From Microvenator marinus (GTDB taxonomy: Bacteria; Myxococcota_A; Bradymonadia; Bradymonadales; Bradymonadaceae), in assembly GCF_007993755.1 (NCBI RefSeq), contig NZ_CP042467.1, forward strand, positions 4,054,001-4,118,000: a stretch of 64,000 bases of DNA, in the 5' to 3' direction. The number at the start of each line of letters is the position of its first letter. The stretch's first letter is position 1. This document shows positions 56,524 through 64,000 of this stretch, one piece after another. Position numbers and translations under genes: made by a program. The notes below the pieces were generated by a model. That model saw only the letters and a program-made list of their open reading frames with translations. It had not been told where the DNA came from and did not search any database.

Positions 56524-56562
56524 AACGCGGATGCTACTTCAAAATTACTCTTGAGGCACCTG

Positions 56563-57285
56563 TCAACGAGGGCCCGCGTTGACACGGTTCCCGATCACGC
56601 GACCATTCACCATTCGATTGAGCTCTACAGTCCCCGCATCGAGGTCGAGACTGACCCATTGCGGCTCACGTTCCCAACAACCGCTATTGACCAGCACCAC
56701 ACCTTCAATACGACACGCCCTCAAGAGATGGGTGTGGCCCGTAATCAGGATTTGGGCGGGGGAAACACGATTGTAGGCCAGTAGCCCGCGAAGATTTGCG
56801 TCCAGATTGCGTTGCGACTCCAAGAGGACAGGTACCGCACCGAGCGCGCGACCAAGCTCATCCACTCCGAGGCGTGCCGCCCAACCAGACACCCAGTTTG
56901 CGCTCGCGGCGAGCCCAGGGATGCGCTTGATTCCGCCGTCGAACTGGTGTCCGTGTAGAAGCGTCGCGAGCACACGTCCCTTAAAACTCAGGACTTCCTT
57001 CGAACCCAGTTCTCGGCGCGCAAAATCATGGTTTCCGAACACCGCTTCATAGGCCTCGAGCCGCTCCAACACCTCTCCGAACTCCCGAAGCATCAGCTCA
57101 CGGTGTGCCCGCCATGCGCCAAGAAGTGCCGGTCGGCTTAGATCGTAGAGGTCTCCGCCCACGACAAGACGATCGTGTGTCCTCTCCAGTTCATCCAAAA
57201 CCTCCCCAATTTGCGCAATCGGGACGCCACATCGGTTCAAACCCCCGGGGGCAAGATGTATGTCGGAAATGAGAGCAATCTTCAT
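56563..57285 (-). CDS. calcineurin-like metallophosphoesterase
   Basis: 240 residues from ATG 57285, which overlaps the GNAT stop by ATGA. Motifs: DxH (SDIHLAPGG), GGDLYD, GNHD and a C-terminal GHTH. It resembles UDP-2,3-diacylglucosamine-type or broad phosphatases; substrate unknown. The longer frame to 57480 runs inside the neighbouring gene and is rejected. Confidence 0.88.
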   Translation of the reverse strand: MKIALISDIHLAPGGLNRCGVPIAQIGEVLDELERTHDRLVVGGDLYDLSRPALLGAWRAHRELMLREFGEVLERLEAYEAVFGNHDFARRELGSKEVLSFKGRVLATLLHGHQFDGGIKRIPGLAASANWVSGWAARLGVDELGRALGAVPVLLESQRNLDANLRGLLAYNRVSPAQILITGHTHLLRACRIEGVVLVNSGCWEREPQWVSLDLDAGTVELNRMVNGRVIGNRVNAGPR

Positions 57286-57872
57286 CGAATCGGCCGAACC
57301 CAGAACACCATAGGCTTCGCAGACGCTCTTGCTTCGTTGTGTTCCTTCCATTCGAAAGTCGTATGGATTTCGGGGTGTTTGAGATAACCTCGGCGCCCCC
57401 AAAACGCATCCAGGGGCTGGTAGTTTTCTGGCCGGTCGGGGTGGTCGACGGGGCGCTCTACAGCACAGAATGCGGTCCACTTAAACTCTTGGAGCTCGCG
57501 GGCGTATTTCTCGCGCTCTTCAAAAAACCGCGTCCCCATTCCGTGCCCTCTAAACGGCTTCTTCAGAACCGACTCCCCAAAATAGAACACGTCTTTTGGA
57601 TCGATATCACTTGCACCAAACGCGTCTTGGAAGGCGTCTTCGGCGTCCATAAGCGGCAGCCCTGTTGAGATACCCACCACCGATTTCTCGTCGAGCACCA
57701 CGACAAACACGCTACGTTCCGACTCAGCGTAGGACGCCAAATAGGACTTCTCGTAGTCGAGGTCACCATCGTAGAGATAAGGGAATTCGCTGAAGACCTC
57801 GATGCGAAGCCGTGCAGCATCTGGTATGTAGGGTAAAATCTCTTGGCCGCGGAGGCGCTTTATGGTGACCAT
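57282..57872 (-). CDS. GNAT-family N-acetyltransferase
   Basis: 196 residues of GNAT fold: a substrate-entrance segment, then a VFYFGESVLKKPFRGHGMGTRFFEEREKYA core in which RGHGMG binds CoA. The substrate is not apparent. It is cotranslated with the metallophosphoesterase. Confidence 0.8.
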   Translation of the reverse strand: MVTIKRLRGQEILPYIPDAARLRIEVFSEFPYLYDGDLDYEKSYLASYAESERSVFVVVLDEKSVVGISTGLPLMDAEDAFQDAFGASDIDPKDVFYFGESVLKKPFRGHGMGTRFFEEREKYARELQEFKWTAFCAVERPVDHPDRPENYQPLDAFWGRRGYLKHPEIHTTFEWKEHNEARASAKPMVFWVRPIR

Positions 57873-57949
57873 GATCTCTCGTCGTTTTTGCCCGGCGATT
57901 TTGCGTCATGCCTCGCCTCTTGTCGAGACTTCAATCATGAGGAACCCCT

Positions 57950-58465
57950 ATGTCGCTTTTTGTCGTGGATGTTGAGGCCGATGGACCTTGTCCTGGCTTG
58001 TTTTCGATGGTGTGTTTTGGAGCCGTTAAGGTCTCTCCTGAGCTCCAGACCACTTTTTATGGGCAAACACGACCGATCACGGACGACTACAAGCCGGACG
58101 CGTTGAAAATCAGCGGTTTTTCGCGCGAGGAACATCTGGAGTTTCCCGATCCCGCCGAGACCATGGAAGCCTTCGCAAAATGGGTGGAAGCTGAGTCCAA
58201 GGGGCGTCCCATCTTCATGTCAGACAATCCGGCGTTTGATTGGCAGTTCATCAACTACTACTTCCATAAGTATCTGGGGCATAATCCCTTTGGTTATTCA
58301 GCTCGGCGTATCGGCGACCTCTATTGCGGGCTGCAAAAGGACTTCTTTGCCGGTTGGAAACATCTGCGAAAGACCACTCACGACCACCACCCGGTCAACG
58401 ATGCAAAAGGCAACGCGGAGGCCTTGCTCGCGCTTGTGGATATGGGGCTTAAGCTACCGAGTTGA
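57950..58465 (+). CDS. DEDD-family 3'-5' exonuclease
   Basis: 171 residues. The catalytic acids are Asp7 and Glu9 (VDVEADG), an Asp in SDNPAFDWQF and an Asp in HHPVNDAKGNAEAL (with a His four residues before, DEDDh type). This is the exonuclease fold used in RNA or DNA trimming; small single-domain versions may degrade short oligonucleotides. AGGAA precedes the ATG. Confidence 0.85.
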   Translation: MSLFVVDVEADGPCPGLFSMVCFGAVKVSPELQTTFYGQTRPITDDYKPDALKISGFSREEHLEFPDPAETMEAFAKWVEAESKGRPIFMSDNPAFDWQFINYYFHKYLGHNPFGYSARRIGDLYCGLQKDFFAGWKHLRKTTHDHHPVNDAKGNAEALLALVDMGLKLPS

Positions 58466-58474
58466 CCCCCAGTA

Positions 58475-58495
58475 CAAGCGGCTTGTAGCCGCTTG
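58475..58495 (+). terminator. hairpin after the exonuclease gene
   Basis: CAAGCGGCT (58475-58483) pairs with AGCCGCTTG (58487-58495), 9 bp with a 3-nt loop, 10 nt after the stop. Confidence 0.55.
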
Positions 58496-58563
58496 AGACG
58501 GGCGTTGTAGCAAAACGGTCCAACAAGAATTTGAGGAAGTTGGATAAAATGCGAGACTCATCC

Positions 58564-58584
58564 CACGCGGACGGAGCCCGCGTG
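58564..58584. terminator. hairpin between convergent genes
   Basis: CACGCGG (58564-58570) pairs with CCGCGTG (58578-58584) around acggagc, immediately before the stop of the leftward beta-helix gene. It shares the CGCGG core of the other hairpins and could serve both convergent genes. Confidence 0.5.
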
Positions 58585-58586
58585 TA

Positions 58587-60182
58587 CTACTGAAGCCCAA
58601 GTCGGCGTCGTCTCTGATCCTCATAGAGTGAGCTCGGGACCAAATCTCCTCCACGGCCTTGACCCTCAAGCCAGTCCAAAGGCGCGTTGTCCGAACGCCA
58701 AACTTCAACCTCTGGCGTTGTGCCAATCACGTAGCCCCAGCCGAACTGATCTGTACGAATCATGCCGCTACCGCGAGTGTTCCAGAAGACGCAGTCCGCG
58801 CACCCAGGTCCCGATTCTGGCAAGGTTTCAGCGGACCAAGTCCCAAGCAGGCGGCTCGCGTCAACCAGATTCGCGGTAGCCAGCGGGCCGTCGAATTGAC
58901 TTTGACCCTCGGCGGATTCCACCCTCAACCAAACGTTGCCGCTCGACCCAAACCCACCGCTCACGCCAAAGTTTGGAGCGCCGCCCTCGGTGTTGACCAG
59001 AGAGACTAATATCTCGTTTGAACGCCGAACCTCCACCAAACTCCCAAGACCTTCGGAGATGGAATTCGAGAGCCTTGAGTTTGAGACTGTGATCGACGAC
59101 GAATCCATCACGAGTAAGCCGCCACCGGCCAGGTGACCGCCGGAATCGTCGGCTTCGAAGGAGTTCACCTCGTCGATGAGGCCGTCGTAGGCGTGCTGGA
59201 TTGAGATCGCAAAAGTCTCTTCGTCAACGCCACGCGCCGCAGTCGAGATATCGATCGAGCGTACACCCACCCGGTCCAATTCTCCCAAAATCTTTTGGAC
59301 CTTTGCTCCGTCTGCGGCCCGAATAACCTGACGGATCGGGATATCGAGCCGGAGCGTTGACGACCCTTCATCCACCTCGAAGACTGTTCGCCTGTGAATC
59401 ACCTGGTAGTCGCCAAGCCATTCTGCCCACTCGTCTTCCATCCCGTACGACGCCAGGAACTCCGGCGTGATGGTCTGCCCGATATAGATTCGGTCGCCGA
59501 ACGAGAAGTCGGATACATCGGAGACGCTGATGACCTCGGTGTACTTGATGGTATCGCGCGTCAGGTCGACTTCCGTGGTCACGACCGGTTTTCCTTCGAA
59601 GCGAATTTGCCCACCTTCCTGAGGGTTCGAAAACCAGATCTGAGGGCGCCCATTTCCCTGAATGAGCACGCCCGGAGTTTGGATCTCCAAGACCTCGTCT
59701 ACCCGGTAGATGCCAGGATCAACTACGAGAGTTCCACCGTTTTCCAGGGACGCAAGGGCTCCCTTGAATGCAGCGGTAGACAGCGCCTCTCCGGTCGGAT
59801 CCGGCTCGAAATCACTCAGCCGCACATAGGGTTCGGGGTCTTTCCAAGGGGCCTCGCCGCGACGGAAACCTGCGTACGAAAAGTCGTGAAGTCCACGTCC
59901 AGCCTCGTCCACAGTGGTCGGGAGCCAATTCTCTTGGTAGAGCGCCGAGCGCCACGGGCCAGGAGGAATGATGTCCATGTCGGAATCGTCGCCCAAATCG
60001 GCGTCAACGTCCGGGCCCGCGTCAACATTGGGAAGGTCCGGCGTGCTATCTTCTTCCGCGGCCATATCGAGCGGACCGAGGTCTGGTGCCACGTAGCGGT
60101 CCTCTGCCTGATTACACGCGGTCATCAGCCAGATAATTCCCACCGCAATTTTGCGCCCATTGCTCAAAGAACTCTCCTGCAA
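58587..60182 (-). CDS. lipoprotein with pectate-lyase-like beta-helix
   Basis: 531 residues. The signal peptide ends in LMTAC; an Asp/Glu/Pro-rich linker (residues 30-75) follows. The rest has the right-handed beta-helix pattern of the pectin/pectate lyase superfamily: SLENGGTLVVDPGIYRVDEVLEIQTPGVLIQGNG and repeated V-x-V-S-x-S strands. No catalytic residues could be assigned, so the substrate (a polysaccharide?) is unknown. Surface exposure is likely. Confidence 0.7.
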   Translation of the reverse strand: MQESSLSNGRKIAVGIIWLMTACNQAEDRYVAPDLGPLDMAAEEDSTPDLPNVDAGPDVDADLGDDSDMDIIPPGPWRSALYQENWLPTTVDEAGRGLHDFSYAGFRRGEAPWKDPEPYVRLSDFEPDPTGEALSTAAFKGALASLENGGTLVVDPGIYRVDEVLEIQTPGVLIQGNGRPQIWFSNPQEGGQIRFEGKPVVTTEVDLTRDTIKYTEVISVSDVSDFSFGDRIYIGQTITPEFLASYGMEDEWAEWLGDYQVIHRRTVFEVDEGSSTLRLDIPIRQVIRAADGAKVQKILGELDRVGVRSIDISTAARGVDEETFAISIQHAYDGLIDEVNSFEADDSGGHLAGGGLLVMDSSSITVSNSRLSNSISEGLGSLVEVRRSNEILVSLVNTEGGAPNFGVSGGFGSSGNVWLRVESAEGQSQFDGPLATANLVDASRLLGTWSAETLPESGPGCADCVFWNTRGSGMIRTDQFGWGYVIGTTPEVEVWRSDNAPLDWLEGQGRGGDLVPSSLYEDQRRRRLGLQ

Positions 60183-60271
60183 TGCTTCGATTCCAACCCT
60201 AGGGAAAAGTTACGTTCGCAGCCAGAATTGTGCATTTTGTACCCAAATACGCATCAAATGCCTGTTGAGGG

Positions 60272-60298
60272 TTGAATTCAAGAGAATTTGCCTATAGT
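60272..60298 (+). promoter_or_regulatory. candidate promoter of the RIO kinase gene
   Basis: TTGAAT at 60272-60277 and TATAGT at 60293-60298 are 15 nt apart, about 55 nt before the start codon. AAGGAG precedes the ATG at 60353. The spacing is short for sigma-70. Confidence 0.35.
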
Positions 60299-60352
60299 CA
60301 GTCCGGGATTTTGCGACACCGGTCCAACACATAAGGAGTAGGAGCCAGTGGT

Positions 60353-61297
60353 ATGAAGATGCCCAAACGGCTAGAGCCGTTGGTCTCAGAGGGAATCATC
60401 CAAGAGGTGATCAGACCCCTCAAGAGTGGCAAAGAAGCTCAAATTTTTCTCGTCGTTGCCGGCGGTGAAGAACGAGTTGCCAAAGTTTATAAGGAACAAG
60501 CTCATCGCAGTTTTAGCCAGCGTGCCGACTATACCGAGGGACGTAAGGTCCGAAACTCGCGTGATAAGCGTGCGATGGAGAAACGCACCAACTACGGCCG
60601 CGCTCAGGAAGAAGAGCAGTGGCTGGAAGTTGAGGCGAAGACTATCTACATCCTTAAAGATGCCGGGGTACGGGTGCCCGCGCCCTATATCTTCATGGAC
60701 GGCGTGCTCGTCATGGAGTACGTGCGCGACGATTTCGGCAACCCCGCGCCGCGCCTTGCCGAGACTCATTTAGGGGTGGAGGAGAAGAAGCGCGTCTTTA
60801 GAGACCTCCTGACTCAGACCGCGCGTATGCTTTCGGTCAATATCGTGCACGGTGACCTCTCGATCTACAACGTGCTCTACGACGGCAAGAATCCGATCAT
60901 CATCGACTTCCCCCAGGCCATCGACAGCACCGCAAACTCGAACGCAAAGAGGATTTTCATCCGTGATGTGCAAAGCCTCGCGTCGCACTTCTTGCGCGAC
61001 TCGAATCAAGCTCGAAAGTTCAAGTTCGGCGAAGAAATCTGGAAGATGTATCAGCGAGGCGAACTCTCGCATGATATGGATTTCGACGATTTGATGAATC
61101 GAGCCTACGGTCCGGAAGAAGAGGAGTCGATTGTTGATGAGCCTGTACTGCCTCTGGGCCGTCGGGCAGTTGTGATGACCCCTTCAGCCCCCGCGCGCAA
61201 CACTCAACGCCCGCGTCATGACGCCCCGAAATCCGGTACTCCGAGGAAGGACAATCGGAATAAGCCGCGGCGAGGACCAGGTAATCGCAAGAAATAG
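60353..61297 (+). CDS. RIO1-type serine kinase
   Basis: 314 residues. RIO signature: SGKEAQIFLVVAGG glycine-loop, Lys in VAKVYK, catalytic VHGDLSIYNVLY (Asp) and IIIDFPQAID metal loop. The C-terminal 60 residues are basic and rich in Arg/Lys/Pro/Asn, suggesting RNA or ribosome binding. RIO kinases act in ribosome assembly in archaea and eukaryotes; the bacterial ones are less known. Apparently a single-gene unit. Confidence 0.9.
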   Translation: MKMPKRLEPLVSEGIIQEVIRPLKSGKEAQIFLVVAGGEERVAKVYKEQAHRSFSQRADYTEGRKVRNSRDKRAMEKRTNYGRAQEEEQWLEVEAKTIYILKDAGVRVPAPYIFMDGVLVMEYVRDDFGNPAPRLAETHLGVEEKKRVFRDLLTQTARMLSVNIVHGDLSIYNVLYDGKNPIIIDFPQAIDSTANSNAKRIFIRDVQSLASHFLRDSNQARKFKFGEEIWKMYQRGELSHDMDFDDLMNRAYGPEEEESIVDEPVLPLGRRAVVMTPSAPARNTQRPRHDAPKSGTPRKDNRNKPRRGPGNRKK

Positions 61298-61384
61298 CGA
61301 CCTGAATCTTCCTGAAACACAGCCTGAAACTCTGGAATCCGCTGCGAAGAGTGTTATGACTCTAAGGTAGATGAAGGAGTTGCT

Positions 61385-62869
61385 ATGCGAAGTTTATTGT
61401 TTTTGGTGGTTTTTGCTCTCGGTTGTGGCGATGAGATCGTCAAGAAGACGCCCGATACGCCCAACCCAAACAATTCTGAGAATAATCAGACCAATAACGA
61501 GCCTGGCTCAAACAACCTGACCGTCACTCAGAACAATTCCAACAATACAACGGGTCCCGACAACCCAGTCTCCAACAACTCGCCGGGTACCAACAATTCG
61601 CCGGGTTCCAACAACTCGAACAACTCGAACAACTCGAACAACACCAATAATCAAACTGTCGATCCCCCCGCGTTATGCGGTGATGGGCTAGTTCAGCAAG
61701 GCGAACAATGTGACGGCCTTCCGTTGGTCTCCTGCGAAGACCTCGGCTTCTCCGGAGGCAGCGTCACGTGCTCAAGCTCTTGCCAACATGTGGTACAAGG
61801 CTGCTTCCACGAGCGTTGCGGCGATGGCGTTGTTAACGATTCCGAGGAGTGTGATGGCGCGCCGGGAACTACGTGTTCAGCCCTTGGATTTGATGGCGGC
61901 ACAATCACCTGCTCGTCACAGTGCACATTGAACGTGAACGCGTGTACGTCCTGTGGTGACGGTGTGCGCGAAGGCAATGAGTCTTGCGATGACGGTGCTC
62001 AGAACGGTCAGTACGGACGGTGTAAGGCCGATTGCTCGGGGCCTGGGCCCAGGTGTGGTGACGGCGTGCGAAACGGGAACGAGGTCTGTGACGATGGCGC
62101 CCAAAACGGCCAATACAACCGTTGTAATTCCACCTGTACGGGCCTCGGCGCCACCTGCGGTGATGGCGTCGTCAACGGAAACGAGGTGTGTGATGACGGC
62201 TCGGAGAACGGGCAGTATGGCAAATGCAACGCATCTTGCACCGCTCTCGGACCACGCTGTGGCGATGGCATTGTCAATGGTGCAGAACAATGTGATGGGA
62301 CGACCAACGCGACCTGCACCATCTTCGGAACTGGTACGCCCACATGTGATTCGAGCTGCAATGTTGATTATACCGGTTGTGTGATTGAACCACCTGAACC
62401 GGGCGATTTCCGAATCACCGAGATCATGGCGGACCCTGCGAATCGTTACGACAGCGAAGGTGAGTGGTTTGAGGTTCGGAACCTGACCACAGGGCACCGA
62501 AACCTTCATAATTGTGTGGTTGAGAGCCAGACTTCTACGGGCGCTGAATCGTTCACTATCAACCAATCCATCGAAGTTTCGCCCTGGGGCTATGTGACTT
62601 TTGCGCGCCACGTGAATGTGGGCTTCACCGCAGACTTCATCTACGGCGCGCAGATCAACCTGAATAACACCAATGACACTTTGACGCTCAAGTGTCCGTC
62701 CTGGGCGGGCTCCTCGTTCTTCGACGAAATCGACTCCACCCAATACTCGTCCCCGCCTACCGGCGCTACGTGGAGCCGTGACGACTGGGGCATCTGGTGC
62801 TCCGCGGTCACGCCATTCGCGACCGGAGACCTGGGTACGCCAGGGGCTGATAATCCCGAGTGTCCGTGA
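61385..62869 (+). CDS. DUF4215-repeat lipoprotein with C-terminal lamin-tail domain
   Basis: 494 residues. The lipobox is FALGC (Cys14). An Asn-rich linker (25-95) is followed by six Cys-rich repeats of DUF4215 type (CGDGVxNGxExCDDG...). The C-terminal 150 residues are a lamin-tail (LTD) domain (EPGDFRITEIMADPANRYDSEGEWFEVRNLT). Likely an outer-surface protein. A rho-independent terminator follows at 62921. Confidence 0.8.
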   Translation: MRSLLFLVVFALGCGDEIVKKTPDTPNPNNSENNQTNNEPGSNNLTVTQNNSNNTTGPDNPVSNNSPGTNNSPGSNNSNNSNNSNNTNNQTVDPPALCGDGLVQQGEQCDGLPLVSCEDLGFSGGSVTCSSSCQHVVQGCFHERCGDGVVNDSEECDGAPGTTCSALGFDGGTITCSSQCTLNVNACTSCGDGVREGNESCDDGAQNGQYGRCKADCSGPGPRCGDGVRNGNEVCDDGAQNGQYNRCNSTCTGLGATCGDGVVNGNEVCDDGSENGQYGKCNASCTALGPRCGDGIVNGAEQCDGTTNATCTIFGTGTPTCDSSCNVDYTGCVIEPPEPGDFRITEIMADPANRYDSEGEWFEVRNLTTGHRNLHNCVVESQTSTGAESFTINQSIEVSPWGYVTFARHVNVGFTADFIYGAQINLNNTNDTLTLKCPSWAGSSFFDEIDSTQYSSPPTGATWSRDDWGIWCSAVTPFATGDLGTPGADNPECP

Positions 62870-62920
62870 TTTGTGCGTGAAATGACCTTAAGGTGTTCAT
62901 AAAACGTCCATGCGTCTCTG

Positions 62921-62947
62921 TCGGCCCCATAAAAAGGGCCGATTTTT
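62921..62947 (+). terminator. rho-independent terminator
   Basis: TCGGCCC (62921-62927) pairs with GGGCCGA (62936-62942), then TTTTT. It lies 52 nt after the DUF4215 lipoprotein stop. Clear intrinsic terminator. Confidence 0.85.
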
Positions 62948-63007
62948 CGTTAGATACGTTGGTACTCAAATTGCGTTAGAACTCGCTGAATTGTTTTTGG
63001 AGTACCT

Positions 63008-64000
63008 ATGGAACCCTTCGAAATCGCAATATTTCTATTTGGCGCATCCCTCTTGGCGATACCTATCGCCACGATATGGCTGGTCTTCAAGGTTTGGGAG
63101 CTGACCGCGAATATCAAGAGTCTTCAGCGGCGAATGGAAGATGTTGAGACTGGTCAACTCACCGCGCCCACGCCGCGCCAAGTTCTTCCGCCCGAACCGC
63201 AAAGGTTGGCGCCCGAGCCATTGCCTGCGCCTGTCGCGCCTGAAACTCCGCCCGAGCCTGAAACTCCGCCTGAGCCGGAAACTCCGCAAGAGGTCCCAGT
63301 AGAGCCCCAGCCGGAGCCGGTCCTAGAAGAGCCAGTCGCGGAAGAGCCAGTCGACGAAGTCGTCGAGGCAGAGAGTCCTCAGGCGCCTCTGGCGGCAAAG
63401 CCATCCAAGTTCAATCCGCGATTTGAGAAGCCGCCAGGGTCCCAAACCCCGGAAGCTGAGGCGCCTGCTCAACCAAACCCACCACGAGAGCCACAGCCCG
63501 AACAACGGCAGCGTCCGGTCCCGCCAGCCAAACAACCCGAAGCTCCACAAGGCCCCGGCCTCATCAATATCCTCCAGGAGAACGTGCTCGCCGTTATCGG
63601 CGTGCTCGTGATCTTCGTAGGTCTTGCGGCACTCATCAGGTATGGGGCGAGCGAAGGCTGGTTCTCGTTCCCAATCGAGTTCAGGCTAGCCGGCATCGCC
63701 GCCTTTGGCATCGCGGGAACGGCCATCGGATGGTGGCAGAGGAACACGCGGCGAGCATTTGGCCTCAGCCTTCAAGGCGGTGGCGTAGGTGTTCTCCTGA
63801 TGACCACCTTCGCGGCCTTCAGATTCTACGAGCTTCTCGATCCCACGCTTGCGTTAGGAATGGCGATCATCCTCGTGACCGCACTCGGTATCATGGCCGT
63901 GGCCCAAAACGCGAGCGGGCTTGCGGTGCTAGCCATCCTCGCGGGTTTTGCCTCTCCGCTGCTCATCTCCACGGGCTCAGGCAATCACGTCGCGCTCTTT
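63008..64000 (+). CDS. DUF2339-family membrane protein (5' part, runs off the window)
   Basis: The frame from ATG 63008 is open to the end of the window (331 codons), so only the N-terminal third is visible. It has an N-terminal transmembrane segment, a coiled coil, a long Pro/Glu-rich stretch (about residues 60-185), and then a series of hydrophobic helices beginning with NILQENVLAVIGVLVIFVGLAALI and continuing with LAGIAAFGIAGTAIGWW and GLSLQGGGVGVLLMTTFAAF, the pattern of DUF2339 proteins (up to 20 membrane helices). GGAG precedes the ATG. Confidence 0.85.
   Translation, partial: MEPFEIAIFLFGASLLAIPIATIWLVFKVWELTANIKSLQRRMEDVETGQLTAPTPRQVLPPEPQRLAPEPLPAPVAPETPPEPETPPEPETPQEVPVEPQPEPVLEEPVAEEPVDEVVEAESPQAPLAAKPSKFNPRFEKPPGSQTPEAEAPAQPNPPREPQPEQRQRPVPPAKQPEAPQGPGLINILQENVLAVIGVLVIFVGLAALIRYGASEGWFSFPIEFRLAGIAAFGIAGTAIGWWQRNTRRAFGLSLQGGGVGVLLMTTFAAFRFYELLDPTLALGMAIILVTALGIMAVAQNASGLAVLAILAGFASPLLISTGSGNHVALF

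Noticed and set aside
1-64000. CRISPR array, tRNA, rRNA or intact insertion sequence
   Set aside because: No regularly spaced direct repeats, no cloverleaf or rRNA-like sequence and no transposase-like ORF was seen.

Overview
The window looks like chromosomal DNA of a predatory or soil/marine deltaproteobacterium of the Myxococcota/Bradymonadales type. The evidence is the large number of secreted lipoproteins with Asn-, Pro- or Asp-rich linkers, a MYXO-CTERM-like C-terminal anchor, a CdnL/CarD regulator, thrombospondin type-3 and eight-cysteine repeats, and three giant Ser/Thr kinase-ATPase-TPR proteins. The genus is inferred, not proven. I found no rRNA, tRNA, CRISPR array or intact insertion sequence.

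Layout. 1-5.9 kb is an accessory, scarred region: a truncated AbiEi-like antitoxin gene running into a leucine-rich-repeat/WGR protein, an Imm11-type immunity gene with a small coupled ORF, a coupled pair of unknown genes, and an RCC1-repeat fragment that has lost its start. 5.9-9.4 kb is housekeeping (MtaB, an M23 peptidase, an ECF sigma factor). 9.4-16.8 kb is one long leftward array of eight genes that overlap or nearly touch, from two exported proteins through an M20 amidohydrolase, ArsM and RapZ to a tandem UspA protein. 17-22.5 kb holds CdnL, a PpiC-like lipoprotein, an amidohydrolase/deaminase and a DUF455 ferritin-like protein.

22.5-38.4 kb is the most unusual part: a kinase/cyclase-like/ATPase/TPR protein translationally coupled to a PEGA lipoprotein and to a P-loop protein with a long acidic tail, then a Mn-type superoxide dismutase, a large lipoprotein and two further kinase-ATPase-TPR paralogues, both of which seem to start with TTG. 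38.4-40 kb carries a FemAB/GNAT-like gene and a Gdx/SugE guanidinium exporter preceded by a clear guanidine-III (ykkC-III) riboswitch. 40-48.4 kb, all leftward, holds a barrel-like envelope protein, a 2-oxoacid dehydrogenase E2, a Cys-rich repeat lipoprotein and a compact four-gene set (thrombospondin-3 lipoprotein, SixA-type phosphatase, lipoprotein, helical protein).

48.5-64 kb holds uvrB with a GAAC-N4-GTTC SOS-like box, an exported protein of unknown function, a remarkable exported protein with three CPFC thioredoxin/DsbA domains in tandem, a leftward coupled set (HMG-CoA lyase family, NUDIX, RsmG), a lipoprotein, a coupled acetyltransferase/metallophosphoesterase pair, a DEDD exonuclease, a beta-helix lipoprotein, a RIO kinase, a DUF4215/lamin-tail lipoprotein and the 5' part of a DUF2339 membrane protein that runs off the window. 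Several intergenic hairpins share a CGCGGGC-type stem and probably act as terminators.
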